DNA from: Nymphaea colorata
Taxonomy: Eukaryota > Streptophyta > Magnoliopsida > Nymphaeales > Nymphaeaceae
DNA length: 64,000 nucleotides
Assembly (NCBI RefSeq): GCF_008831285.2
Contig: NC_045142.1
Coordinates: forward strand, 5,001-69,000
Direction: 5' to 3'
In this document: positions 25,477 to 37,403 of the stretch, piece by piece
Position numbering within the stretch: the stretch's first letter is position 1
How the letters are laid out: each line of letters opens with the position of its first letter
Notes under the pieces: generated by a model
The model's database searches: none
The model's input: the letters and a program-made list of their open reading frames with translations, nothing else
What the model was told of the DNA's origin: nothing
Position numbers and translations under genes: made by a program

Positions 25477-25671
25477 CATTTACCGTCAGTGCATTTTTTT
25501 CCTTTGCGTCAGCTTGCTGTAAATCAAGCAATAATGAACGAGGATGCTGCTGCTGCTGCTGATGATGATAATGGTGACGGATATGGTAGCGGACATGACA
25601 GCAACCTGACTGTCTTGGAGGAAGAGGCTTCGGTTCCGCGTCTTCGCAACCGGCCAAAGCGACTTATATAG
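24374..25671 (+). CDS. Plant acidic single-pass membrane protein, function unknown (two exons)
   Basis: Exon 1 is 24374-24721 (116 codons) and ends in GAGGAG before GTAATGG. Exon 2 is 25513-25671, after TGCGTCAG, and the phase is kept. The joined product is 168 residues. A Ser/Arg-rich N-terminal half is followed by one clear membrane helix, LIFAFVFPLSLLVITVLNAI (about residues 82-102). Then come a charged helix, IADKLDEKFLEELAVNQAI, an acidic Ala/Asp/Gly segment encoded by GCT and GAT repeats, and a basic tail RLRNRPKRLI. The topology suggests a cytosolic acidic tail. I do not recognise a named family. Removing a 791-bp intron joins two halves that read as one continuous helix, which supports the model. 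The upstream part of exon 1 is less certain than the rest. Confidence 0.6.
25416..25470. repeat. (TA)n microsatellite inside an intron
   Basis: About twenty-seven TA units lie 40 bp upstream of the exon 2 acceptor of the membrane-protein gene. Confidence 0.9.
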
Positions 25672-26182
25672 CTGTTTTTCTTTTCGAAAGGAAAAGAGTG
25701 GATGATATCATTATGTGTAATTGCAATCGGAGATATGTATTCTTCCATATGCTAGCAAGGATGTATGGACTTTGTTCTGTTATATCGGAAGAGCATGAGT
25801 TGTATTAGCAAGCATAATTGGAGGCCGAAACAATGGTTTGCTTCCAAGGTTTCGAAGTGGATTGAAGTATGGGTCTTTAGCTCCTGCTTCACTTCTAAGG
25901 ACTTGTTTAGCTGCATAGCGATTAAGGTTGCTCTTTTGAGGAGATTTATATCTGTGAGGTATTCTGGAGTGCTTTTGCGTCACACAAGAAGGGCTATTCT
26001 CTATGTAAATGTATGGGTGCTTGCATTGTTTCTGGCCCTACTGCGGTTAAACTTTCAAAGAACAAGGTGGAGAGCTTAATTCTCAGGTGTTGCCTTCTCG
26101 TCATAAACTGGTAGGAGTTGTATAGCTTAATCTTGTTTCAGAAAGTAAATAGGACAACTGGTGAGGTTGTAGCCAATTTTTT

Positions 26183-26230
26183 TTACTGATAAGTAGAAGG
26201 GGAGAATTACTGATAAGTAGAAGGGGAGAA
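26183..26230. repeat. 24-bp unit in two exact tandem copies
   Basis: TTACTGATAAGTAGAAGGGG plus four more bases is repeated head to tail without mismatch. Confidence 0.85.
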
Positions 26231-26610
26231 TGGGTTTCCTGACTTGTTTTCTGCTTTTAACTCATAATTTGGTTTTAAGAACAATTTGTCACTTTCTAAG
26301 GATCGCCCATGTGCACAAGTTTCATGACTTCATTACCTAAACAAGATTATATAATATTTATTATTTGCTTAAATTTTCATCTTCTAACATGATGCGGTGC
26401 TATATCTGTTTCTTTTAACGTCACTTCTGTGTAATTCAGCTCTGTGCTATTGCCTTTGCTTACTGTGGGAGGAACGTAATGCCACGACCTAGTTAGACAA
26501 ATTATGGAGTTTAGAAGAGATTTGCAGTCGTATTTGGAAATACGTCGTGAATATAATCATATGTGCGTTATTGCGAATATAATCATATGTGCAACAAGGT
26601 CTTCCAAGTT

Positions 26611-26862
26611 CAGGAAAAAGGCATTTGTGTGTTTTAAGAAACTTTAAAATGAGATCCATGGCCATCCTATGGTAAAACCCAGTTTGCAATTCAAGCAGTG
26701 AAATCATGCTGCTATAATGGAGTCGTATATGTGCTTACTATCAGGTAAAAAGGCATTTGTGTGTTTTAAGAAACTTTAAAATGAGATCCATGGCCATCCT
26801 ATGGTAAAACCCAGTTTGCAATTCAAGCAGTGATGGAGTCGTATATGTGCTTACTATCAGGC
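26611..26862. repeat. ~131-bp tandem duplication
   Basis: Copy 1 begins CAGG near 26611 and copy 2 begins CAGG near 26742. Both run through GGCATTTGTGTGTTTTAAG to a shared end, CTTACTATCAGG. They are nearly identical except for about 14-16 bp (around ATCATGCTGCTATA) present only in copy 1. The similarity implies a recent event. Confidence 0.85.
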
Positions 26863-27885
26863 AAAAGTCGGGTGGGTTTTTGAAGATGGTACTAGTTAAT
26901 ATTTCCAGGGATGCCCTTCCTGCTGAAACCATTTTTTTTCTTTCAAATTTTCTTTTGGTTAGATATGGATGTTTGATAACCTCGGATATCAGACCAAAGG
27001 GTGATTTAAGCTTCTTTTTATGTGGGACCCGCATTGTAAACAAAGATCAGATTCTACCATTATGTGAAAAAGAGGATTTGATATCCTTAGATTATGGTCA
27101 AAACTTTAGATTTGAGGTTGCATGGAATGGAGGTTTGTTTGGTGGATATGAGATTCTAAATGATCTCAAATCACCTTGGATTTTCAAATCCAAGATTATC
27201 AAACTCTCCCTTTAAGGAGAAAGAGGGCCAAATAACTTTTGATTCCATTTGTTTATCGAACTTTTGGTATTCTGCGCGCCGCTTTTTCCATAACGGCTCT
27301 GGCTACGGTTTCTGATCCTCCGCCGTTTCATAAAGTATTCGATCCGGTTTAACGACGGATAGGGCTTAGTTGCTCCATGATTTATATGAGCTTTGTGATC
27401 GTCCATGGCATCAAATTTCTTTTGCTTCTTTGTTTTCTCTTTTTGCTAACTGACTTACCGACGAGGAAGCAGAGGCAAATCTCACGTGATTATGCTATTT
27501 CGGTTGAATTTTTTTCAGTGTTATAAAAGAAAGGCTTCTCGGATTCGTATTATACGCAACTTAATAAAAAGAAGGAAATATTTTCAAATTGAAAATAAGT
27601 AATAAGCGCAGTGAAATGAAAAAGAAAAAACTAGTCTCAGAAGATGTCCAACGAAATTTCACTACCCCGTAACCCCCACCCACGCTTGTTTTGTTTCGCT
27701 CGCCCATCTTCCCAGCGAACGTTCTAAGAACCTACCAGTCTCATGAGCTCTTCCCCTGGATGCTTGGAGCCCGATAGACTGCTTGGTGAGGGAGATGAAG
27801 AGAAGGAGGGAGAAAGAAAATGTGCTTCATCTGCTTTTTCCGTCGACAACGGCGTTGCCAAATCCTTCTGCGCGCGCCCAGCTGG

Positions 27886-27922
27886 TTCTCTCTCTCTCTC
27901 TCTATCTATCTCTCTCTCTCGC
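27886..27922. repeat. CT/AT-rich tract in the leader of the APD-like gene
   Basis: TCTCTCTCTCTCTATCTATC continues as CT units about 20 bp upstream of the start codon. CT-rich leaders are common in plants. Confidence 0.7.
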
Positions 27923-27942
27923 TGTGATTCTGTCCATACAGA

Positions 27943-30900
27943 ATGGAAGAATCGAGTAACGGGAATGGAGTTAGGGACAGAGATCGGGAAGGGAACACCC
28001 GCCCAGCCGATTCAGGTGAGCAGGTTGCTCCTTCCACTTCTTCCGGCGGCCTATACCGCCATCACCACCACCACCATCAACATCGTCACCAACACGAATC
28101 CCCTCCCACTGTCTCTTATCGTGTCAGCGTTTCATTATCATCGGAAAGTGCGTTCAACTACTCCGAGCTGCGAGAGGAGGCCTGGTCCTGTGTCGTGGTT
28201 CTTCTAACTTTCTGGTTTTTCGGTAAGCTCCCCTCTTCCATTGTATCACGCTCTTCTTCTTCTCCATCGGCTTCTTCTTATGGTGCCCCAATTTCCTACT
28301 TCCTCTCACCGCTGAACCGAAATCGGGTCGGTCTCTGGCCACGGACTGCCAGCAGCTTCTATGACGCTAATTCTCGGCTTCTATGGATCACTGAACCTAA
28401 GCCTCGGACCCAACTCTTCTTGCCTTCTTCAGGCCAATTCTTTTTTCGTCCAGGAGATCAAGGTACCTATTATCAACGGCACTCACATCCCCCCTTTATT
28501 TTTACTTTTCTTTTTTTATCTTCAAATATTTGTTCCCTTTAATCATCGTTGATATTTATCATTCAGGTCAACGCGGATGATGAAACCGGGCCTGCGCTTT
28601 ATAGCTTCTCCAAACCTCCTCCCTTGAACGTGGAGACCTCCTGGTTTGAAGACTTTAAAGAAAAAATGGCGCCCAATACCCACAAGGCAGAACTTCTTTC
28701 TTTTGTTTCAAAAACAACTCTCGCTTACTATCAGCGTTATATATAGCATACTTTCCACATTAACGGTTCCTTCTTTATTCACAGGAATGGGTGTACCAGC
28801 TGAATGTAGGTTCTGAAATCAACATCTCATACAGCATCACGGGTTCTTCACCGTTGACACTTGTAATAGCAGAAGGCATGTACTTGCTTATTTTAAACTG
28901 CAAAAGAGCCCTAGCACGGCCTTGCAAGCTCTTGTAGCAAACTGAGAGTCATGAGGCAAAAGCTGATAACGGGCCGTGAATGGCATGCTCTAATCTATAC
29001 TTTCGTGTGTTCAACTTGACTATATGATCTGTTAATAATTTTGTTTTGAAATCTGAGTTCTACGCCATATTGGATACTGCAACGAATAGGCATTTTCAGC
29101 CAATAAATACGTCAGCATTTGTTCATCATTTCAAGCTTGCCTCCTCTATTGAAAATCTTATCTTAACCAAATGCAGGGAGAGAAAACCTTGTGGAGTGGA
29201 TTGATGACCCATCATATCCTAATACCACATTGTCATGGAATATTATTCAAGGTAATATTACCAGTTGTACGGACTTCAGGGCTCAGTTATATACTCATTT
29301 TTTACATTTATTTCTTGGATAAATCTGCAGGTAATGGTTCTATTCACCAGAAAATTTTCAAGGAGTCTGAATATTATGTTGCAGTTGGCAATTTACTACC
29401 AGATGAGCTGGAGGTAATCTGTTAAAATTTTTTCTTGGCTCCTACATACTGCTTTGTGTGTGTTTGAAGCCATGGTGACTACAAAAATGGATTTTCACCA
29501 TTTCATTTTACTATAGCTATACCACAGTATAATTCTCCTCTTTGTCCTTGTGTGGAATTTTCTATGACATATTCCAGACGGAAGAGAGGGACTTCTTACA
29601 GAATGTGTCTTTAAAATTTTCAAAATTTGCGCAAAATTCTTTTGGTGTGCATACATCATAAACCATGTCACAAGGATTCAAAATCTTATGATTAAGCTTT
29701 ATTTGGAACTGACCTGATGCAACTTCACGCATGCATACAAAAGGAACTCAGCAAGAATGCAGTTGAAGCTAGTGAGGTGCATGATTCTGGTTTTGTATGC
29801 CTTAAACTTACCCACTTGATAAAATCAATAGATGGCTGCTATTGTTTTCCTTTTCTCTTTGGCGTGTCTCCTTGTGCCTAGAGGAGAACATGTGTATATT
29901 TTGTAAGTAAAGAAAAACAAACCAAGGAAATATTAGTAAGATAAAGGCCAGCGTGCAAAGATAAGGTTCTTATTGACCGTTAATATGCACGACTGTTATC
30001 ATGCATCAAGAGCAGGGATCCTTTTTCTGTTTCAATAAAGAACATATAGAGAAAGTAAAATGGATTCAAACCAATTTCTGGTAACTTTCTAATCTGTTTT
30101 CTGCTGTATCAAATTCATCTTGGAAATTGGGACCTATGTAAGCTTTAGCAGTATATTCTATAAAATTTTTCAATCTTCCCAAGAATGAAGAATCAAGTCC
30201 AAAATTGACTTCATTATCTCATGGTCAGCCTCACAATAATCACAAAGAGACGTACATGATCAAAGGCATAACTGACAGTCTCAAATGCACCAAGGTACAA
30301 ACACAAAATAAAAATTATATGGAAGAATGATGCTTAGAAAAGTGTGAAATACAAAGATAGGTCAATTCCTTTATATATGCAACTTCGTGAGCTGGGCTAG
30401 CTGATCTCTAATTCTCTAATTAGAGCCAATGGCTAGTCCAACTTTGGTAGAAATCTAAGCTTATAAAAAAAGAATTAGAGAAGTAAAGAAGCAGAGACAG
30501 TGAAAACATATGGACACTCTATATCTGCCTCATATACATAATAATTCACATCTATATATATGTACACATACACATACACACATATATAGGAAAGTTGCTT
30601 TTTGATACCAGGCTTGAGCTACCCAACAGTTAGCTGGTCAACCAATCATTCTTTTTTCTCATATTTTTTCTTTTCTCTCCTCTCTCTCTTTGACATTTTC
30701 CTTCTCCTTCTCATCTCTCTCCCTCCACCAAAACATACGCCCCCTTCCATCAGGCCATCAATGAAAGAAGAGAGGAAGGGGGTTGGGGGGGAAGGAACCA
30801 TCGAGGGGACCCTCCTGCTATGTATCCCTTTTCGGTGAATGACTCATTGCCGACAGTGAAAGGGAAGGATCATTGTCCATCTTCCTCTTTGGTGTGTGTG

Positions 30901-33900
30901 TGAGAGAAAGAGATCAGGGGGAGGAGAGAAAAGAAAATAAAAAATTGAGATGAAACTGGAAACATAGAGCCTTTGTGAAAAAATTTGTGAGTTGATGCTC
31001 TAAGGCCAAACATGGAAGATCAATAGTGTTTTTCAAGTATCATCTCATATAGAGTGGGAGTCTATCTCTACAAACCATCAATCACTTTTGTCATCACGAT
31101 CAACAACAAGATCATCTTCAAAAAGCTAGAGGAGGAAGTAGGAATGGCAGAAGGCATATCTGTATCAGAAGAGAGTACAAAAAGAGTTTAGTAGTGGAAG
31201 GCTCTTCTTTCCATTTGAAGGATGCCTATGACAACCTCTAGATGGGGTGGGCATCGGGCCAGGTACCCGGCCCGATCGGACCCGAAAACCCTGCCCGATC
31301 GGGCCCGATTCGGCCCGAATATTATTTTTATTTTAGTAATGCTATATAATCAAATATATTTTATATTTAAAATTTATTTTATGTTTAAAAAATATTTTTT
31401 TATTTTAATTGCGCGGGGCCCGGGCCCGAGTTTCGGGTGTTGGGCCGGCCCAATGCCTAGGCTTACCTCTAGCAGGACATCCAACAAGGAGGCAATTTCA
31501 AGCTGCAGTCTCAATCAACCTTGGGTGATTGGTAAGGCTTTGGAGAAGGAAGTCTACAATCTAGTACGTTGATGCCACATATGGAAGAGATTTGGGATTC
31601 TTCAAAAATTCCTTTCTAACATAGTGTGAGTTTCTCCCTGTGTGTGTTCTCATTTCACGTGGTTATTGGTGATGAAAATGGCATTTTTTTTTTATCACAA
31701 AACAGTGTGCTTGGCCCAGAGATGTAACACTCGTGTCTTCAAGTAGAATTTTCCGTAGTTGAAAACTTGTGTGTTGGACTCGGAACAACTGACTACTGGT
31801 CAGGGGTTAGCAAGTTGACTTGGGCTAGTCATTTGTGCCGGATCATAAATTTAATAGTGTATTTTTACGACAAATTGATGAAGAGGTTGAAGATATATAT
31901 AAAAAAGTAACTATCAAATAGCTATGGTTTTAATAATAATAACTAATAAACATGCATTAGATTAGTTTATTTTTAATCAGTGATACTGTGTAGTGTGTAA
32001 TGCCAGTGCTGACTGAAACAGTCTAGACTTGGGCAATCTTGAGCCAATTCAACTGGTTCAGCTGATCCCTCTAGGATTAGGTTGCGTTTGGGTCAATATT
32101 TAAGTGACCAAGTCTCTTGGCTAGCTGAGTTGACTTAGGTGTTTCTCGAGTCAACTCACTGGGTTTGCAATTATGGAGTCCTCAGCCCCATAATCTCTGA
32201 TGTAGTGGCTATCATGGCTCTGTACTCCGACTTTATGGATGATAGTGATACCTTTTGCTACCTTTATATTTTTTAGAAACTGAATTATTTAAAAGTTAAA
32301 AAGTCACTAAACACTTGTAGCTGAGTAACAAACATTTATATCTCCATCTAGTCAGCATCAATGTACTGACAAGTGTAAAGAAGATGTTGGAAAAGTAGTC
32401 CTTGGGTTGGAGTCAAGTTGTACATTGCCCGATAGGGCCCATAATCCATGTTGGGACCATAATGGCTCGGCCTTAGCTCGGTATATAAGAACAAAAACAG
32501 AACTTGGTCAGAAGCTCAGGGGTCAGGTTAATGGGTTGGATTTATTCATGGATCGGGCCCAAACTTCTTGAATAAGACCAACTAAAGTGACCTTATCGAA
32601 TTTCAAGAGAATTAACATAACAACAATATAATGTATTAGTGTCACACGTTCAATGATAAATGTTAATCTTTTATTTCTTGTTTTATATGTAAACCTTTCC
32701 TAGATATTGACATAATTAAAAGAATATTGATAAAATTTAAAATATCAGTTGAAATTCTTTTCTCTTAACCTGGACAAGGAAAAAACTAAAAAGGAAACAG
32801 AGAGACAAAAAGAGTTGACGCTGCTACTTTCTCATACTATATTGCAAGTCTTTTTCTTTTTTAAATATTAACTTCTCTTCCTATTCTTTTGAAAATGGCA
32901 ATTTGTCAGCTTTCATTATGTTTTAGAGGGTCACCCCCCCCCCCCTTTTAGAGGTTAGACCCAATGTTACCCGTATAGTACATACGTACCGTATAGGTTT
33001 AGAAAACCTATAGGGTACGCTTACAATACACGATACACTCGTGTATCGCCCGTACCGTACGACACGGGGAAAAACACAAAAAAGGGGCCCGACGGCCCCT
33101 TTGTGTGTTATGTTTCAAAGTTTAAACACTCCTTCTCTCTCTTCTTGTGTTTGAAGACTCCAAGAGACGTGGGAGGGAAGGATTTTGCCCATTTTCATAA
33201 AAAATCACTGAGGATTCAACAATTTGAGATATATTATTGTTGAATCATGAAAGATGACGACTATATGTTTTGAACTTATGAAATTGTGGTGTAATCTAAG
33301 TCCTAAGATTCTATAAGATTTTCAAGTTTAAAATTGTGATGAATGCTTATTATGTTATTTTGAATCTTTGATTTCTTATTTTTGAATGTATTGTTGATAC
33401 ATATGAACGTTCTTTATGTATGATGATCTTTTTTAGACTGAATACATTTTTCTTGATTTCTGATTTTTTTGTTTATTTTTTTGGATTTTTTATGATTTTT
33501 AATATTTTTTAAATTAAAAAATTAATTTTACGATACGCTATGCTACATTTGCGGATACAGCTTATAGGTCGGCCCTACCGATATGTGTTACGCTACACCT
33601 TTTACAGCATTGGTTAGACCAGCTTTTCATTTATTCTCTGAAAATGATTTTGCTTGGTTTTAGACTTCAGTTAGTTGTTGAGATATTATATTCTTGCTCT
33701 TATATTACTTTGACTGCCCAAGGAGTTAGGTGGCTTCCTTTTTGGTTACCTTTGCTATATTAGCTGCCCGATTTTATCCTCACCTGTGTATTGTTACTAT
33801 TGTTGAACAGGTGAAGCTGAAGTTTGGAATCCATTCTTTATTGTATAATGTCACTGGTGCATATGACCAATGCAAACTGGAGAATGGTCTCTGCGTGTTG

Positions 33901-35278
33901 AAACTCTTGATTTTTGGAGCAAATGCTGCTGTTCTAACCACTCCCAGCAAAAAGATGGTGATAAGCTCTTAACTACATACTATCGCCTTTACACTAGCAC
34001 AAACTACAGAATGAAGAAGAAAAAATGGCTGCATCCTGTTTTTTTTACCTTCTTGGAAAACATGCTAATTATTAAGGTTCTGAGGGAGTTTAGGTTAGTG
34101 GGGCAGGCCATGACTGCTAGGCGGATGGTTAAGTGGTTAAAGGTTCGAACCCCATTTGCGCTTACTACCTGCTTAGACCAAAGCAGGTCTGTACCCTGGG
34201 GAAAAGGAGTCCATGTGGTTTTAAGCACTTGTACAATTAATATGTTCTCACTTGAGAATCTTTAGTAGGCATCTCTGTTGCGTTTCCTTTCCTTTGTCTG
34301 TATGTTCTTTTCTTTTTTGGGTAACTTGGCTTTCAATCTTTTACTTGGTTTGAGGAATTAGAATTTGATCATCAAATCACTGTTCAAACATTTAAGTTTG
34401 GATATTGGAATGTCCTGATGCTCTAATGCAATTACAAGTGTTTCAAGTCAAAGAGAAGTACCTTGTGGTCTTCAAGCTTATAACGGCTTATATAAGTAAG
34501 TCTTTTCTTGGTCTTGTAGGGTGAGGAAGGTAACAACTGGTACGTTACATTGTCATATGGGCCTCGTTGGGTCACATATTTTGTTGGTTCAGGTACTAAT
34601 TCTTTCCTCTGTGCCTCACCTTTGTGCAGAAATCTGTCTCTCTCTCTCTCCCCTCCCCCTTCCCCACCCACACCACCCCCCCCACTCCCCTTCCTCTCTC
34701 TCACTCATAGGCTGTTTCTTTATCTTTAGGTGCATTGACAATCATCGTCTTGTTGGTCTTCAAATTTATAAGCAAATTCAGATCCACGAGTGGGGATAGG
34801 ATTCATCATCAGTCTGAAACGTTAGCACCTGAGAGAACCCCTTTGATCTCAGACCAAGATGATGACTTGAGTAGTTATGGATCATCATATGATTCTGCTT
34901 CTAATGATGAAGAAGGGCAAGAAGATAATGTCGGTGGCTTAGATTCTGTTGAAGTGAAAACTCTAGAAGAAGGTGATACCAACAAGCAACGGAGGCTGTG
35001 TGTTATTTGTTTTGATGCTCCAAGGGACAGTTTCTTCCTTCCGTGTGGTCACTGTGCAGCTTGTTTTCCATGTGGCATGAGGTGAGTTTGTACGCTTTGA
35101 TCACCATTTTGTGATGTTCTTTCTCTTTCGGTCGGTATTGAAATGTTAATACGCTTATATTTCTATGGTATTCTTAACGGTGCTGTGGTTCCGTCTTTGC
35201 AGGATCTCAGAGGAACTAGGAAGTTGCCCCATTTGTAATAGGAAATTGAAGAAAGTCAAAAAGATATTTACCGTATAA
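27943..35278 (+). CDS. APD2-like: RING-type E3 ubiquitin ligase, APD (ABERRANT POLLEN DEVELOPMENT) family
   Basis: The exons are 27943-28222, 28356-28462, 28567-28686, 28785-28875, 29177-29251, 29331-29413, 33811-33957, 34520-34592, 34730-35081 and 35203-35278. Phases agree throughout and the product is 467 residues. APD proteins are endomembrane E3 ligases that act in pollen mitosis in Arabidopsis. Here a His-rich N-terminus leads to a first membrane segment (WSCVVVLLTFWFFASMTLIL, about residues 76-96). A lumenal-type domain follows, with LGPNSSCLLQANSFFVQ, EWVYQLNVGSEINISY and WYVTLSYGPRWVTYF. Then come a second membrane segment (ALTIIVLLVFKFI), an acidic Ser-rich linker and a C-terminal C3HC4 RING (from about residue 416: CVICFDAPRDSFFLPCGHC, closing with CPIC). 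Introns 3 and 4 need GC donors (AAG/GCAGAA and AAG/GCATGT). Intron 6 is 4.4 kb and holds transposon-like inserts. Family is sure; the exact paralogue number is not. Confidence 0.92.
31242..31464. mobile_element. Candidate hAT-type MITE with 8-bp flanking repeat
   Basis: The identical 8-mer ACCTCTAG flanks a 223-bp block (31234-31241 and 31465-31472). The block has GC-rich ends (GTGGGCATCGGGCC on the left; GGCCGGCCCAATGCC on the right, inverted to GGCATTGGGCCGGCC) and an A/T core. The ends resemble plant hAT MITEs that start near TAGGGGTGGGCA. Because CTAG is palindromic, part of the flanking identity could belong to the inverted ends. It lies in intron 6 of the APD-like gene. Confidence 0.5.
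32962..33611. mobile_element. Candidate Mutator-like non-autonomous element with 9-bp target duplication
   Basis: GGTTAGACC occurs exactly at 32953-32961 and again at 33612-33620, bracketing 650 bp. The bracketed ends are weakly inverted (CAATGTTAC on the left; AATGCTGTAA on the right, reversed). The interior near 33000-33100 is full of CGTACCGTA/CGATACAC palindromic motifs, echoed near 33530-33600. Nine bases is the typical Mutator-like target duplication. There is no transposase, so it would be non-autonomous. It lies in intron 6 of the APD-like gene. Confidence 0.5.
34105..34240 (+). mobile_element. Candidate tRNA-derived SINE
   Basis: A GGTTCGAACCCC stretch at 34142-34153 matches the RNA polymerase III B box. 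It is preceded about 20 bp upstream by an A-box-like GGATGGTTAAGTGGTTAA. A SINE-like tail, GGTCTGTACCCTGGGG, follows. The segment cannot fold as a complete tRNA. It sits in intron 7 of the APD-like gene in the sense direction. Ends and target duplications were not resolved. Confidence 0.45.
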
Positions 35279-37146
35279 AAGGAAAATTTGTGGATATTAG
35301 TGATGATGCAGCCTCAGGTGTAGCTCCATGCATCCACTTGCGTTCAAGATTGGTGATGTTGATTGAACTACGTGTTCCCATCAACATCATCGGGTAGAGG
35401 CCACTGAACTTTTTCTGTTTCTTTATAATTCTTTTCCTAGCTTGGATGGTGCTTTACTAACGTCGGTTGCGTGGTGGAGCGTGCCCCTTCTCACTTATCG
35501 TACTACCATTTCAAGGCTTGAAGATTTTGACTGCAAAATATGCTAGTGGTTGAAGCTTCATTTGCAAGAAGGATGTTGTTTGATACTGCATATGATTCAG
35601 GAAAGTCTGTTTTCCTCCCTGCATCGCTGAGTTTCCTGTAATTTCCTGCAATTGCTTAATGAACTGTTATACCTCAATCGGTTATGAGAGTGCCAACGTG
35701 ATCATTGTGAAAATAAACGACCAGTCATTTCATATGGTAACCGCTGGTATATATCGACGATGACGAGGCCCCTTGATGACAAGAAGCAAAACTTATTTTG
35801 AGCATAGAAAGGCTTGTTCGCTTCAAGATTTCATAAAGACGTACCATATATAACGACAAAAAAGTTTAGTCGTCCGCCCTCTGGCATGTGTAACTAGTCT
35901 TGAAATTTAAGTTCTTAAATAGAAGCCAACTGTTCAGCGTAAAGTTAGCGTAGAGGAAAATGAGCAATTGTCTTTTATCTTATCTCGCATAGTATTGGCT
36001 GGAAGATATAGTTTTTAGTATTTCTAGTGCTAGTAATTTTAACATATTCTGTAACAACGAATGTAAACCAAAAGTTTTAAAGACGTTTTTCGTTTCGAAT
36101 GGTTTTAAAATTTATGAATTTTGATGTGGCCTTACAGATGTGACAAGAGATTCATACCGTGATGTTATTTAAACTAGAACGTCAGGTCCTGAGACCCCGT
36201 CTTCCACGCTGCCAAAAAGTCTGCTTTGAAATTCTGTGGGGTCGGCAATGACGTCCAATTCTATGAGAAAATCGTCCGAAAGTTGACTAAGAACGCTTTT
36301 GATCGCCTTCGATTTAGGTGATTTGAGACAAGATCTGTGTATATCTAGTCCGATGTTGGATTAAATACACAATTTTTTTGCATTCACCGTGCATTATAAA
36401 CCGTAAACCCATCGTAGATGTCATAGCAACGTGGATTTCAGATTCCAGCTCGCTTGAAGTCGTCGTGCTGTCAAGTATAAAAATTCATCAACGAGACTGA
36501 AGAAAGAAAAAGAGGAACTCTTACGACCTCCATCGTGATTAGGGGAGAAAAAAAAAGGGAAAATTAAAAGAAAGAGTCCCTCTTCCTTTTCAAAGCATTC
36601 TGGCTTTTTTGCTTACCTCTAATTTTATGAGCAATTGGCAAGTGACTCATTGCTAATAAAGTACTAGTCAATGCTTGCTCGTCTTCCCTTTTCAGGTTGG
36701 TCACAAGAGTTTCAGACGTAAGAGCGGAAGGTGTTAAGTCGTCTCCTTTTTTGGTTTCAGAAAAGAAAAGTTGTTCCTCTTGGCGTGCGATGGTTCATCC
36801 TGGGGATCATAAAACGTGAAACAGCTGGCGAGGTGCATGGCGAGCAAGGTAAAGCCGATGCCTTGCCCTTCTCTACCTCACGGGCATATCATGTTCTCTT
36901 CCGGGTATGTCGTTCTGAGATCCTTGCAACGCAAAAAGGCAAAACCAAGATCGGTAGGGGAAGAGTTCTAGAGAAATGATCATTCACGGGGATCTCCCTC
37001 TGATACGTGCATCTTGCGTGGTGTTGTGCCCGCGGAAGTGCAAAGCGAAGAGAATGAAGAAAATCCTCCCGACGGACTGAATCGCGAGGCGGCACTGGTG
37101 AGGGAGGAGGAAGGACGAAGGGATTCCCGGGAGCAACGGAAGCGAG
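35279..37146. other. 3' UTR of the APD-like gene and intergenic region
   Basis: Roughly the first 400 bp are likely 3' UTR. The remainder has no recognised gene. Short open frames near 36731-37095 show no family features. The last few hundred bases are probably promoter and leader of the GT90 gene. Confidence 0.5.
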
Positions 37147-37366
37147 ATGGCGAGACGACTGAAGGGTTTTAAGGGCATCTTGAAGATGAAATCATTGTTG
37201 TCGTCGTCGTCTTCGTCGACCAGATGCTGTAGCATTAACACCGCTCTCCTTTCGTTGTTCCTCATTTTTCCAACCACCGCTCTCCTCTTCTTGCTTGATA
37301 ACAAGGCAAGCATTAGGAAAACAACCAAAACGTTTTATGCTATTTCATCTTTAGTCGACCCGTTCA

Positions 37367-37403
<37 letters not shown>

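Larger units (their letters stand above)
25672..27942. other. Non-coding between the membrane-protein and APD genes
   Basis: The first few hundred bases are probably 3' UTR of the membrane-protein gene. Two tandem duplications (26183-26230 and 26611-26862) are listed separately. A GC-rich block near 27700-27940, with CT tracts at 27886-27922, is the likely promoter and leader of the APD-like gene. No further coding sequence is seen. Confidence 0.5.

Noticed and set aside
26847-27215. 122-codon open frame on plus
   Set aside because: It begins in the duplicated non-coding segment, shows no conserved motif and has no supporting neighbouring exon.
34120-34200. Possible tRNA gene
   Set aside because: The B box is good, but no acceptor stem or anticodon arm can be formed; a SINE is the better explanation.
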